Shown piece after piece: positions 47,991 to 58,250 of a stretch of 64,000 nt of DNA. The stretch is from the NCBI GenBank assembly GCA_050084515.1, contig CM114274.1:26040001-26104000 (forward strand). The letters are read 5' to 3'. Position 1 is the stretch's first letter. Each line of letters opens with the position of its first letter. The notes beneath the pieces are model-generated. The model ran no database searches. It saw only the letters and a program-made list of their open reading frames with translations, and was not told the DNA's origin. This DNA comes from Blasia pusilla (taxonomy: Eukaryota > Marchantiophyta > Marchantiopsida > Blasiales). Position numbers and translations under genes: made by a program.

Positions 47991-49130
47991 GGAAATTTGG
48001 TGCCCAAGCATGGGCATGCTAATTAGATATTTATCTTCCAAAGCTTTTTCTTTGTGATGGTTTTTTACATATAAATAAATAAACATATGTACGGCCCTTT
48101 GAGAGAGGGGTGGGGAGAAAGTAATTATGAAACACCACTAAGTTGTCCATGCGATGCACATGTACGAAAATATCAATAAGAAGAACTTTATTTGATGGAA
48201 GTATTTCTTTGTACACCACATTATGAATGAAATTTCCTTTGTCATTTGAGAAGGTTAACACTTCCTATTGTGATATTAATTACATCTATTTGTCATACTC
48301 TTGACAATGCTACACATAATTGACTATGAGAAAAATATTGATGTAGACAAGTAAATTTCTATCTTTTTCGAGGTTTAACCTTGAGATTTATTGACAATCA
48401 TAGCAAAAGAAACAGGAAAGTAGGAGAAATAGGAAACTGGAATTTACATATATCAAAAGATCAACCTGAGTATGACACAATCAATAGAATATATTGGATA
48501 ATGACTCGATCTCTGATATTCTTGTCTGTGATGATTTTGGTATCAATGACATTTTGCATGAATCCAAAAAGCACCAATCAAGTTTTATTGGCTTGTTCCT
48601 TTGAACTGTTCAAGTTTCCTAATGCATGATAGGTGCACCAATTTTTAAGCATAAACAATGTGGTGGTAAACTTGACAATAAGCACGTATTTAGGATTTTT
48701 TTTTGTAGACATAACTTATTCCCTCATCCATAATAGAATCAACACTAAGATAAGTACGTTCGTGCATAGAAAAACGTATCTTAGAAAAGGATTTTAGCTT
48801 TGATGCATAATATAATTAAAGAACTCACATCGAAGAAAATCAAGTTCAAAATATTGGAAAACCAATATTAACTTTCTATAGAATTGAGACATAACTTCTG
48901 CATTGATGTCATCAACATCTCAATTTTTTGGTGTAAAAATTATTGTATCTCTTAAAAAATTGATACCACAGAGCTTTTCATAATCATTTCCATAGATGAT
49001 GTCACTAATATCACATATTTTCTTAGTCTTGGTCACCATATTATTGGAAACTATATAAAATCCTCTCCAAAGTGAGATTCCAAAGGTACACGACGCACTC
49101 GAGCGCCTACTCTCCTCGAAAATCAATCTT
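47991..49130 (-). pseudogene. Decayed Helitron helicase C-terminus and 3' end
   Basis: Minus-strand pieces match the C-terminal PIF1-type helicase part of plant Helitrons. These are YGNDYEKLCGIN..RDTIIFTPKN (48935-49010), a CLKIGAPIMH-like string (about 48630-48660), FAMIVNKSQG at 48379-48400 (the conserved INKSQGQT motif), a decayed FSHGQLYVALSR equivalent (48300-48345), and NVVYKEIL near 48201-48225. Stops and frame changes are frequent. Further 3' a hairpin of the Helitron type lies at 48002-48015, with the expected CTAG at about 47995 mutated. When intact the protein unwound DNA for rolling-circle transposition. Confidence 0.78.
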
Positions 49131-49696
49131 TAGTGTTGCAGAAGCATATGTTTAGTATGACACGCTCTCATCGCCGATCTGCACCTAAACACACTCACGC
49201 TTTTCTGGTCTGGATCAACTGATATTCCAACCCACAAAGTTCTCAACTCAGCATCCCATCAAGCTCAACCTTCCCTTATTCCTAGCTTCCAAACTCGGGG
49301 AAGTCTTTCAAGACCTGGGGATAGACTTTCTGGTTAGTCCATACACTTAAAACGGCGTTTGCGTGCCTAGCGGTCCCAACTATCCAATGGACTTCGCATG
49401 AGCCTAAAACTCAGACTCAAAAATATGAGTCACGGGTTGGAATCCAATAGGGACCTCCAAAATCCACTCTATTGTACTTGGTTTGGGTCCGGAATCCCAA
49501 TGCCAAACTCCCAATCCATTTCGTGCCCTTGAGTCGCCCCGCGATGCCCCACAGTGGGGTTCGAGTCTCAAGCACTCTTGGAGACCTTCCCCCTTACTAG
49601 TACTTTTGAGGATCTCCACCCTTCCCCTAAAATTGGGGAAGAGGCACCCGTGCCCCTCTTTTTGGCCCTAAACCCATCTCTCTTTTCTCCCTCTAA

Positions 49697-49773
<77 letters not shown>

Positions 49774-50205
49774 TTCGGCCAATATCTCAGCCTCTACTGA
49801 TGCATTTTCTAAGATCTTTGATGTGTTGGAAGTAGCTTTTCATAAGCTTTCTAACGCCACGTTCTTTGTTCCAAAATCATCTTGGAATTAAAAGTTATGG
49901 TCCAAAATACAGTAAAAAATGCCAAACACTAGTCACATTCCAAATCCGGTTCTCACCGTTTGGCCACGTCTCATCTTAGACTCAACTCCTCTCAAGTCTA
50001 GTTTCGCGTTTGGTTCTGGTTTCCTTAGTCGTGACTATGAATGCATGAAACACTCAAAATGCTAGCCTCGCTCACGTCTTGCACTTGTGTTTCCTAACTT
50101 GTCTCTTCTTGAGACCTCTCCAAAGCGCAAACCATCCTACCGTGAGCCCGCTAGAATTCGGATGTTCCGCTTGGCACTGGTTTGGTTATGAGGGTCACAA
50201 CTCCA
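49125..50205 (+). repeat. Dispersed ~1-kb non-coding repeat, copy 2
   Basis: This is the inverted partner of 32640-33655 (see that entry). It contains a compound (TC)n(TA)n microsatellite at about 49700-49769 that copy 1 lacks. It abuts the decayed Helitron helicase on its left and the gag/protease remnant on its right. Confidence 0.75.
49700..49769. repeat. (TC)n(TA)n compound microsatellite
   Basis: About 18 TC units are followed by about 16 TA units, inserted within the non-coding repeat. Confidence 0.95.
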
Positions 50206-51482
50206 ACCTCCAATAACCCATCCGCAAAATCTTGTTGACACACACACATGTTCAATTCCAAATTTTGAACCCTCACATTTGTTGTTAGTTTCATCACCCT
50301 CACATGAAACCATAAAGGTGACCTTTTTAGTATAGCTTGAATTTTTTTGGATAGTCTCCATGACGAATTACATGCAAGGCTTGGAAAAAATCCCCACCAA
50401 ATGAACATTTCTCAAGTCTTCCAATACCACTCCCATTATATCTTGGAAGAAATGATTTAGATGACGTTGTGATATCTTTGATAGTGACGATACTACCGTG
50501 ACTCATGTGATAAATCCCATCGCCCCCTCTCGCTCATCGGCGTTAGGCTCCACCAACCGTAGAGCTTGGTCATCCCAAACCAAGCCTCCTTATATGCATA
50601 GGAAGTGGAAAAATGGAAAAACGTGGGAAAGGCTGCATTTGACATACCAATCCTGTTGATCACAATCAACGGCGGTGGATCATATGCCTCACTGCATATG
50701 ATCGATGATCAAGATCCAAAATGGAATCCACCAAAAAAGGGAGGTGTGCTCCACTCTCGCATACGCCCTTTGTAACACCTCAAGTTGCACCAATTTGGTC
50801 CACCATAAACGCAGACGATGTGCTTGTTAACCTACACTCGCCGCATCCAAAAACATTATTGAGCCAAGGCCAAGTGTCTATTGATTCCTCCAAAGAGATC
50901 CAACACCCAAATATCCTCCTATGGAATGCGCCACACAATCAGTGTGGTGTCCAAGGGTATCATAGTTGCACTCCTGGCTACCTTAAGTTCCTCTAACCGA
51001 TCACGATCTCGTGCACGATCTCGCTCCACGCCATTTACACGTGCTTATCGACTAAGGGTACGTCAAAGTTCCTTACTCGAGCCCCACAATGGCACCTCTT
51101 CTCAACAGAATGATGCGGGTACCATGACATGCACTCCTCTCCATAGAGGTGTTAGGTGCTGGTGTGTCCCCTGCATGGAAATGCCCCTCAATCAAATCAC
51201 TAGGCCGAGTGATGGCTTTGCTGAATGTTGTTAACATCGCCATCTCTCCTGGCCGTTGCTCGATCATCTCACTCATGAATCAAATGGGTAACGAGCTAAC
51301 TTTCCTATCACCTGACTACCATCTTGGTCTGGAGGACATTGACTCGTCCTAGTAATCTAGGGAAAATCCCATTGGGTACATCACTACTCCTCCAACCAAG
51401 ACGTCATAGGACTCAACATTGGTCACTATCGCCTTGGCTCACACCACGGACTCATCTGATGGATATATGGGCCAAATATGAA

Positions 51483-51746
51483 CTACATCATACTCGCTCC
51501 ATCCAAGGATTTAAGTATCTTGAATGGACAACGCTCTACAACGGCCCTTGTTAGGCCCAATCCCATAAATGCCGCCTTCCCCAACATCAGGGGTTGTGCT
51601 CCTAAATCCAATAAGACACGTTGCAGGAAAAGTTCTCTAGCTCCTAAACTCACCAAATGGAATACCTCTTCTTGGTTATCCAGCAAAACAACACCAGGAG
51701 AAACCATGGCACGCTCTATCGGGGGTCTAGCGGACATCTCGTCCAT
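51483..51746 (-). pseudogene. Retropepsin-like aspartic protease fragment
   Basis: The active-site loop is LLDLGAQPLMLGKAAFMGLG (about 51570-51625). Asp and Gly-Ala are kept, while the usual Ser/Thr after Asp is Leu. The fragment ends at a stop after KSLDGASMM. Upstream on the same strand 51752-52569 is open only in short pieces. In an element this protease would process Gag-Pol. Confidence 0.65.
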
Positions 51747-52450
51747 CCTAGCTACCGCAATCTACCATAAATCTGAGGTGGATGGCCAGAGATTAGGCTC
51801 CAAGGGCAAGTCCACCACCTCCTATGCAACCATGTTTGAACGTGATGCAGAAATGCTAACTCCACGCTCACATAGTGTAGTGGCCAGCCGGAAAACCTAG
51901 GTGGATGTATCTCCCAACAACATAACGTCGGAAGCAGAAAACCATAGGGGGTACATTGTAGTGGCCGCCTCCAACAACGTTCTTGACACGGGCTCCGCCT
52001 AAGCATATGCAATAAGAGTCATCGCACTTGTTTCTCCCATTATCCTCCATGCCTGCACACCAACAATATCAACTCTCTGGGAACTCTGATCAGAACCCAT
52101 CAATGGGGCCCTCATCACCTCAAATAAAGTAAAAAGATTGAGAATGCCTAGTCTATTTTCTAGCTTCCCTTTGTTGGGGATCTAACTCTATAGTTGCTCC
52201 ACGCATAACTACAATGGATGCCTCTATCTATGCAACCCCGCTCATCCAACCACGATCCTCCATGTCTCTAGTTTCTCCATTAAACGTGGATGCCAATGAT
52301 CCGACATCAGATGACCGCAATGCCATAGCGGAAATCTGCTCCTGCAACTGCTCTATATGAGTAGCCATCCCAACCTCACGTTTTGCATCTCCCTTGATGC
52401 CTCTAGGTGGCAGACGTCTTATCTCTTCCATGGGCATATCCACCATCTCC

Positions 52451-52672
52451 TCAAGAAAATCCAACTCCTCGTCCCCCAAAAGGAGCACCTGGTGCTCGAC
52501 CTCTAGGCCCATCAAAATCAGAAATTGACTTTGGTGCTCTCTCTGGCCCTCTCTCCAGGCATAACTCAAGGTTTAGGCTAAAACATTGGGCATGTGTTTG
52601 ACCATACCGCTCACAGTGGACACATCGGTAAACTCCTAGTGCAGACGCATCTCCTCCTCTAAGCTGAGGCAC
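52451..52672 (-). pseudogene. Gag zinc-knuckle fragment
   Basis: The segment YRCVHCERYGQTHAQCFSLN has the spacing of a CCHC knuckle (14 residues from first to last Cys), but the expected His is Gln, with a His two places later. It is followed by an Arg/Gly/Pro-rich segment. It lies between gag and protease as expected. Confidence 0.55.
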
Positions 52673-53075
52673 GCATCCACTACCGTGACAGGGGCAATCT
52701 CGCTAGTGATGGGCTCCACCACATGCCCAACAAATAACTCTTGGTGGTAGCTTTTGTTGTTGTGCCGCATATGATGGCATAGGTCTATGTGGCACGGACT
52801 CTAGGTAACCTCTATGAGCTCGTGGTGCCACACTCCTCTATCGGAATCCATATTATTGCACTGGTGGTGCAGGCAATTGTGATTACTCTTGCGCATGACC
52901 CATGGCTGCTATGCTCTCCTCAGCCATGTTGCGCTCAATACACTCCGTCATCTTGAACACATCTCTCAACGTAGATGAGGTACGCATCATTAGTATTGTA
53001 TCCCTCACCCATCTCTGGAGGTCTCGATTCCAACATCGCATACCATGCTTGGACAACCTAGGCCTTTGTCACCCC

Positions 53076-53621
53076 CTAAATGACACCAATCAACCAACGC
53101 AGGCGAGTAAATGCCTCCCGCAAACTCTCTCCCGTGCGCCTATGGAATTTATGGATGCTCACAAACTTCTCAATCCGCATCCGGTGATAGTTCCTCCCCA
53201 ACTTTGCAAAGAACTCAACCGCCGGGTTGAAGCTAAGACGAACACAACTAGACAATGCAACTGCCCCAGTCCGATTCACCCCTCTTAGGACATCATTGGT
53301 AGCACAAGAAGAAGTAACCTTCCTTAGCTCCTCCTCCTCATCTAGAAATGGCTCTATCCATGACACGTAATGTGGTTCATAGTAGAGTCTCCAAGCCTCA
53401 ATCTCACGTGCGTACCTCTGGGAAAACTCTTGGTAATAGTCCATGGGTACCCCTTCTAGATGTTGGAATATGTCGTTCCATGCTGTGAACAGATTGAAAT
53501 CTCTAGAGTTCCTAGCCCCCTGCAAATCACACCAACTCCTAAACTCCGCAATGAAGTTGTGCAACTCTATCGTACCCATAGCTCTTGAAAACCTACACGA
53601 TCTTCTACCTCGGTCGTCCAT
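53076..53621 (-). pseudogene. Retrotransposon gag fragment
   Basis: This 181-codon open stretch contains FLDEEEELRKV, FFAKLGRNYHRM and the gag-type ending GESLREAFTRLRWLIGVI, in which the SLREAFTRLR part resembles the conserved retrotrans_gag core of Ty3-like elements. It is cut by a stop at 53076. Gag would form the particle that packages element RNA. Confidence 0.65.
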
Positions 53622-53640
53622 CTCGTATGCCTAGGCGGTA

Positions 53641-54935
53641 GGACCACTCAATGTGTGCGGTGGTGTGCTCACAAAGTCCTCTATGCCCCTCCCCCTTGTC
53701 TAAAGATGACATAGAATGAGGTCGAGGTGGTCCCTCATATAGAGATCCTTGAAAACTTACGCCACTCTGGGTAAATCCCTAGATCTACTCTCACGTCCAC
53801 CAGCTTGCCTCTCAAAGTCCCGAAAGGACGTGATGATGACCCTCGTGCCCCTCTCTCGCAATCACCCTCCAGCAATCCCTCAATCAATCAACCCAAATAT
53901 GCGGCACAAATCTACACTCCCTCTCATTGAGACGTGTATTATGAGGCAACAAGCAGCGTAGTGCTACAAATTGATTATTGTCCAATCATCTCATTGACAA
54001 CACATATCCTCAACTCTAGACATCCCACAAATAGACATGTGTGGGACACATAAACACACAACACTCAATATTCCAAATAACTACCCAAAACCCGGAATTC
54101 TCTCACACATGCAATGTAAAATGAACCAGAATGGGTAACTTGGACAATGTCGGCATTGCTCCTTAGAGACTGCAAACTTAATCCTAAGTCAGTCATAAAT
54201 AAAAATCCTCCAATCACCAAGTTGTATTCCTCTGGTACTGATGATGCTCAAATCTCCTCGATTTGCAGTGCGGGTCCAGTGATGCACGCAGTACGGCACT
54301 GGCGGCACAAAATAACTACAAATGGCATGGCACTTGGTGATGGGATGGGGCACTCAATGGCATACCCTCCTCTATCAGAAATACACGGTTTGGTCTATAG
54401 TGATGGTGGGGCTCCATGTTTGAGACGGTGCGGTGCGGCCAAGAGCAGCATGACACGGCAACCGGCAGCGCGTTGCGGCTACGGGCATCATGACACGGTA
54501 CACGATTGTCGTTGAGTAGGTACAAATCAAAAGGTATAGCAGAGCAGTGAGAAAACTCAAGCCCCTTAAATCAAGAGATCACCTGTCATCAATGGACGAT
54601 ACTCAAAAAAATTCAATCGGCCCGTAGTTGCACTGCACTGGTCCGTACAATTAAAAATGGTGACAAAATAATAGGATCGCAAAGCAGTGATGCAATCAAC
54701 AACAAATAGTAACGTAGTTGGCCAATAGGCATTAACATAGTTGGCAGCACAATGGCGGATGCTCCATAGGGTTAGCCCGCAGTCGTAACTAGGTTAGCAT
54801 GGCGGCTGAATGCTTGACTGATGCTCCACTCTCTCAAGTTACCTATGGCCTGAGTAGGTCATCCTCGAGGTCATCCTTGACCTCCTAGGGTTTTCCTTTA
54901 GTATCCTTGAAGGCAATCTTCTAGATCTCGTCGAT
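53641..54935. other. Intergenic/relic DNA
   Basis: No gene is recognised. Short GC-richer patches with repeated GGCGGCA/ATGGCGGC strings occur at 54290-54310 and 54740-54810. Confidence 0.4.
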
Positions 54936-54940
54936 CTATT

Positions 54941-55960
54941 CTAAAAGACGTGACACATTTCATCTTGGTAAAGTTGATGCATATGGCGTGGACTCCCACT
55001 AAAAGAAGAAGGCAATATAATATGCCTCCCAAACCTTGCATCATCTCTGTCACTTTGATACGTTACATCTTTTAGACCTTTATATGATTCAACTTCCAAC
55101 TCCTTATGATTTAAGCGAATCCAAGATAGTTGTTGCATCTCTAATGTGGCATAAATATCATCCATGAACTCTTGAGTAAGATCACCAAATCGAAGCAAAC
55201 GATTACTATCGTCTTCGGCATCAACACGTGTTTGAAGTAAAAAAGAGGAAAATTGTAGTGTAGTAATAGTTCCTCTCCTTCTTTCATAAGGAATCTCATC
55301 ATCAATGCTTCTTCCTCCATGCAATCATCTAATCCTTCTATGTCTCCATCCATTGTAGTAGGAATATTGGGGGTTGTGATTTCTTCAAATCTCCCCTGAG
55401 GTATTTCTGGATGCCAACCTGCTTCACTATAGAATAATAAAAAAAAAATACAATGGAACGTATGCTTCATTTAGATTTAAAATACAGCGTCATCCTCCTT
55501 TATGTAATTGGACAATAATACCACAACGGTCAACAAGTTCACTATCATCATGCCCCAAATAAGATTTTAGCAACCTCAAATGGAATAGGTAAGCTATAAT
55601 GTTTGGAATAAATCCCCCATAAAGTGCCTTTAGAATGACATGGAGATTAGGACCACTTGCCTCATTTGTAATGTATCAAAATATCCTCACATAGTAGTTC
55701 AAGGTCATCAAACACAACTCTTCCTTGATTTTCCAATTCATTTTCACTATCATGGATATATATCTGAGCGAATTAAGGATTACTCCCCTCATCATGATGA
55801 CATGGTTTGATGTTGTGATAAATTCCACCTTGAATAAGAAAGTGTCTAGTGCCACCAACTTGCTCCTTGACTTCAACTCAAGTACATGTTGACTGAAGAG
55901 CAAAATTATAAGCTCGAGCAAGTGAAAGAAAATGAAGGCTTTGAGCTCCAACATAAATTA
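54941..55960 (-). pseudogene. Decayed Helitron N-terminal region (Helitron_like_N)
   Basis: Read on the minus strand from 55960, FAQIYIHDSENELENQ-like codons lie at 55721-55770, in a frame separate from the following part. Then, in an intact 127-codon stretch (55324-54941), come MQQLSWIRLNHKELEVESYK and ILPSSFSGSPRHMHQLYQD, the signature of the Helitron_like_N domain that precedes the Rep endonuclease in plant Helitrons. The sequence leaves the family right after YQDEM (about 54945), so the Rep catalytic part is absent. It cannot be the same copy as the helicase end at 48.0-49.1 kb unless about 5 kb of other DNA was inserted between. Confidence 0.75.
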
Positions 55961-57800
55961 GATATTAAAAAATTCAGCACCGATTATTGTTAGATTGAAT
56001 ATTACCCACTTTATAGATCTAAATTGGTTTTAACATGATATAGTTTTTTTTTAAAATATGGAATGGCTAACCTATGGGAAAACCCCCTTTTGTAGAGCAT
56101 CACAAAATTTTGTGTCTTCATGTTTCATGAAAGACCTACAAATATGTCAATATTGGTTTATGATATTATCCAATGCCATCGTTTCCAAGACATCATCACT
56201 ATGGAATGTAGCCCTCGTATATGAGTCTTGACTTTGAAGTTGGAGATTGCACCTAAAAAACTAAGGTATAATGCAGATCACCAAAAATAAATGATTTTAA
56301 GAATGGAGAAAAGGTCTTAAGGATGGACGTTGTTATTTTCCATGATTACAACACATTCCAAAAGGTGAGTTCCAAAACCTTTTACTTTTCACCTTTTCAC
56401 ACTTCCAATGTAGGGCATAGCATGAAGGGCATATTTATGTCATCTATACCATTAACGGAGGATAGGGTTAGAGAATCCCTCCTCTTTTTGTTGACGCATG
56501 TCCTCTGAGAGCTTTTTTGGTGTTGGCACGTGTCAACACAAGGGAATTAAATATAAATGGAGTGACAAGGGAAAAAAAAGAAGGGACGGGTAGATTTTTT
56601 TTCTTCAAAAATTCAATGTCTCCTGTGCATAGCACGAGAAACACTTTATTAGAACTAATAGTATAACAAGCAGTTGATACTTCCTCGTAATCTTAACTTT
56701 ATTATATGGAAGTTCTAAATTTATGCAACATTGAGTGACGTGTTGACTTTTGGAACTCGTCTAACATTATGAATTGGTGAATGTGCACTCTTAGTTGGGA
56801 GACATATATCTTCCATAGTAGGAATGTTACATGTTACATTGGGAATATTCGAAATCCCATTATGAGTCATAGGTCTACAAATAAAAAGTTAGAATTATAT
56901 AATCTAAGTTTAATAGGAATATGCATTTATGTGTATAATAGAGGAAATATGAAAAACTACATACCCTATAATATTATTAATCATGGAGGAAGAATTTTTG
57001 TCAATCATAATGGGTGGATTGTCACAAGGGTTATGAAGGCTTCTTCTTAGAACTTCCCTTCTTCTGTTGTAATCTCTATGATAGATTATTTTTTTGTTTT
57101 TTAGTGCAAAAGTCTCGGTACGAAGGAGTCATTTTCATTTTCCCACCTCACCACGTAACACCTTTAAAAATTCAAAAAAAGAGGGTGGATTTTATGGAAG
57201 AAGAAGTATGTGCAACCAATTTTCATGCAACAAAGTTAGTTTGAAACACCATGAATTTGGTTGAATTGGCTAAAAAGGATAAGAACAAAAAGTGCGATAT
57301 ATGGGCCATAGGCAAAACATAAGTGAGAGATAACCTAATAAGGAGAGGATGTTGTTTTTTTCTTCGATCTCCTAACTTTTGGGCATAAAATGCTTGATTT
57401 CATTTTTGGCACTCAATGCAAAGTACCTCTCAATAATCGCCTAAATCTGTAGGATTTTATAGTAGATGAAGTTTGTACAACAAGGCCAAAATATAGTTAT
57501 ATACATGGGAAAAAATTGCATTGAAACACCCTAAAAAAATAACAAAAACAAAAAGAGATTACAAGAACTTGGCGAGGAACTTGGGCACCATACGTTAGAG
57601 ATATTGGAATTGATAGAGTGGGAGGTAGTTCTATATGCCACACACTAAGAGGTAAATTTGTAATATCACACAGTGCAAAATTCTCCGTCTCACTAGGGCC
57701 ACCAACCATTTCGAGAATGTATATGATAGATTAATGTGCTCAGCACACTAAGAGAAAATTGTGGGATTATAAAAAATAATGCAAAAAAGGGGAAAAATGA
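55961..57800. other. AT-rich intergenic DNA
   Basis: No gene is recognised. A weak Helitron-3'-end-like string (TGTGCATAGCACGAG followed by a CTAATAG-type end) lies at 56628-56672 on the plus strand. Confidence 0.4.
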
Positions 57801-57829
57801 ATTCGCTACAAATTTTTGTATAATGGTCT

Positions 57830-58250
57830 AAGAGTATAATTTTTAAAAAGGGAAAATAATGGGGAAAAAAAGAAAAAAGAAAAAATGTCAAAACAAATTC
57901 ATGGTATAGAAAAAATTTTAACTAGGGAAAAGAAAGAAAAAAGTAGAAGAAAGGGAAAATATGGAGAAAAAATAAGAAGGTAAAGATCGGAAAAAGATAA
58001 TGGAGAAATAAATTTGATATAATTTTTTTGTGGTAAAATAATTTTTTTTAAAGAGACAAGAAAAGAAAAAGTAAGAGAAGCAGAAAAACTGGGAAAAAAT
58101 TATAAGGGAAGAAAAGAAGGTAAAGATGGGGAAAAAAGAAGGGAGAAGTAAAAATATGGGAAAAATGAGTAAAAAAATTAAGAAGGGGAAAAGTAAAGAA
58201 AGGGAAAAGGAGGGAAAAAGGAAAATTTTGGGAAAAAAATTTGAGGAAAG
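57830..58250 (+). repeat. Long polypurine tract
   Basis: The plus strand is almost all A and G, with many GGGAAAA, AAAGAAGG and GAGGGAAAA strings and rare T and C. It is low-complexity sequence that arose from slippage. Confidence 0.85.

Larger units (their letters stand above)
50400..53640 (-). mobile_element. LTR-retroelement remnant with gag and protease
   Basis: Minus-strand pieces in proper order are gag (53076-53621), a zinc-knuckle region (52451-52672), and an aspartic protease (51483-51746). I did not recognise reverse transcriptase or integrase in the remaining 1 kb at the 3' side, and no LTR pair was found. Frames are broken in many places. It is a dead gag-protease relic, perhaps of a Ty3-like element. 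Confidence 0.65.

Noticed and set aside
48381-48629. 82-codon plus-strand open stretch
   Set aside because: It lies antisense to the recognised Helitron helicase motif INKSQG, so it is a shadow.
49125-54900. 49125-50205 as the 3' LTR of the gag/protease relic
   Set aside because: No matching 5' copy was found to the right of 53640, and the other main copy (32640-33655) is inverted and far away with no gag or pol next to it.
56628-56672. Helitron 3' end on the plus strand
   Set aside because: The hairpin has an extra base and the end reads CTAATAG rather than CTAG, with no matching 5' end found upstream. Kept only as a weak note.
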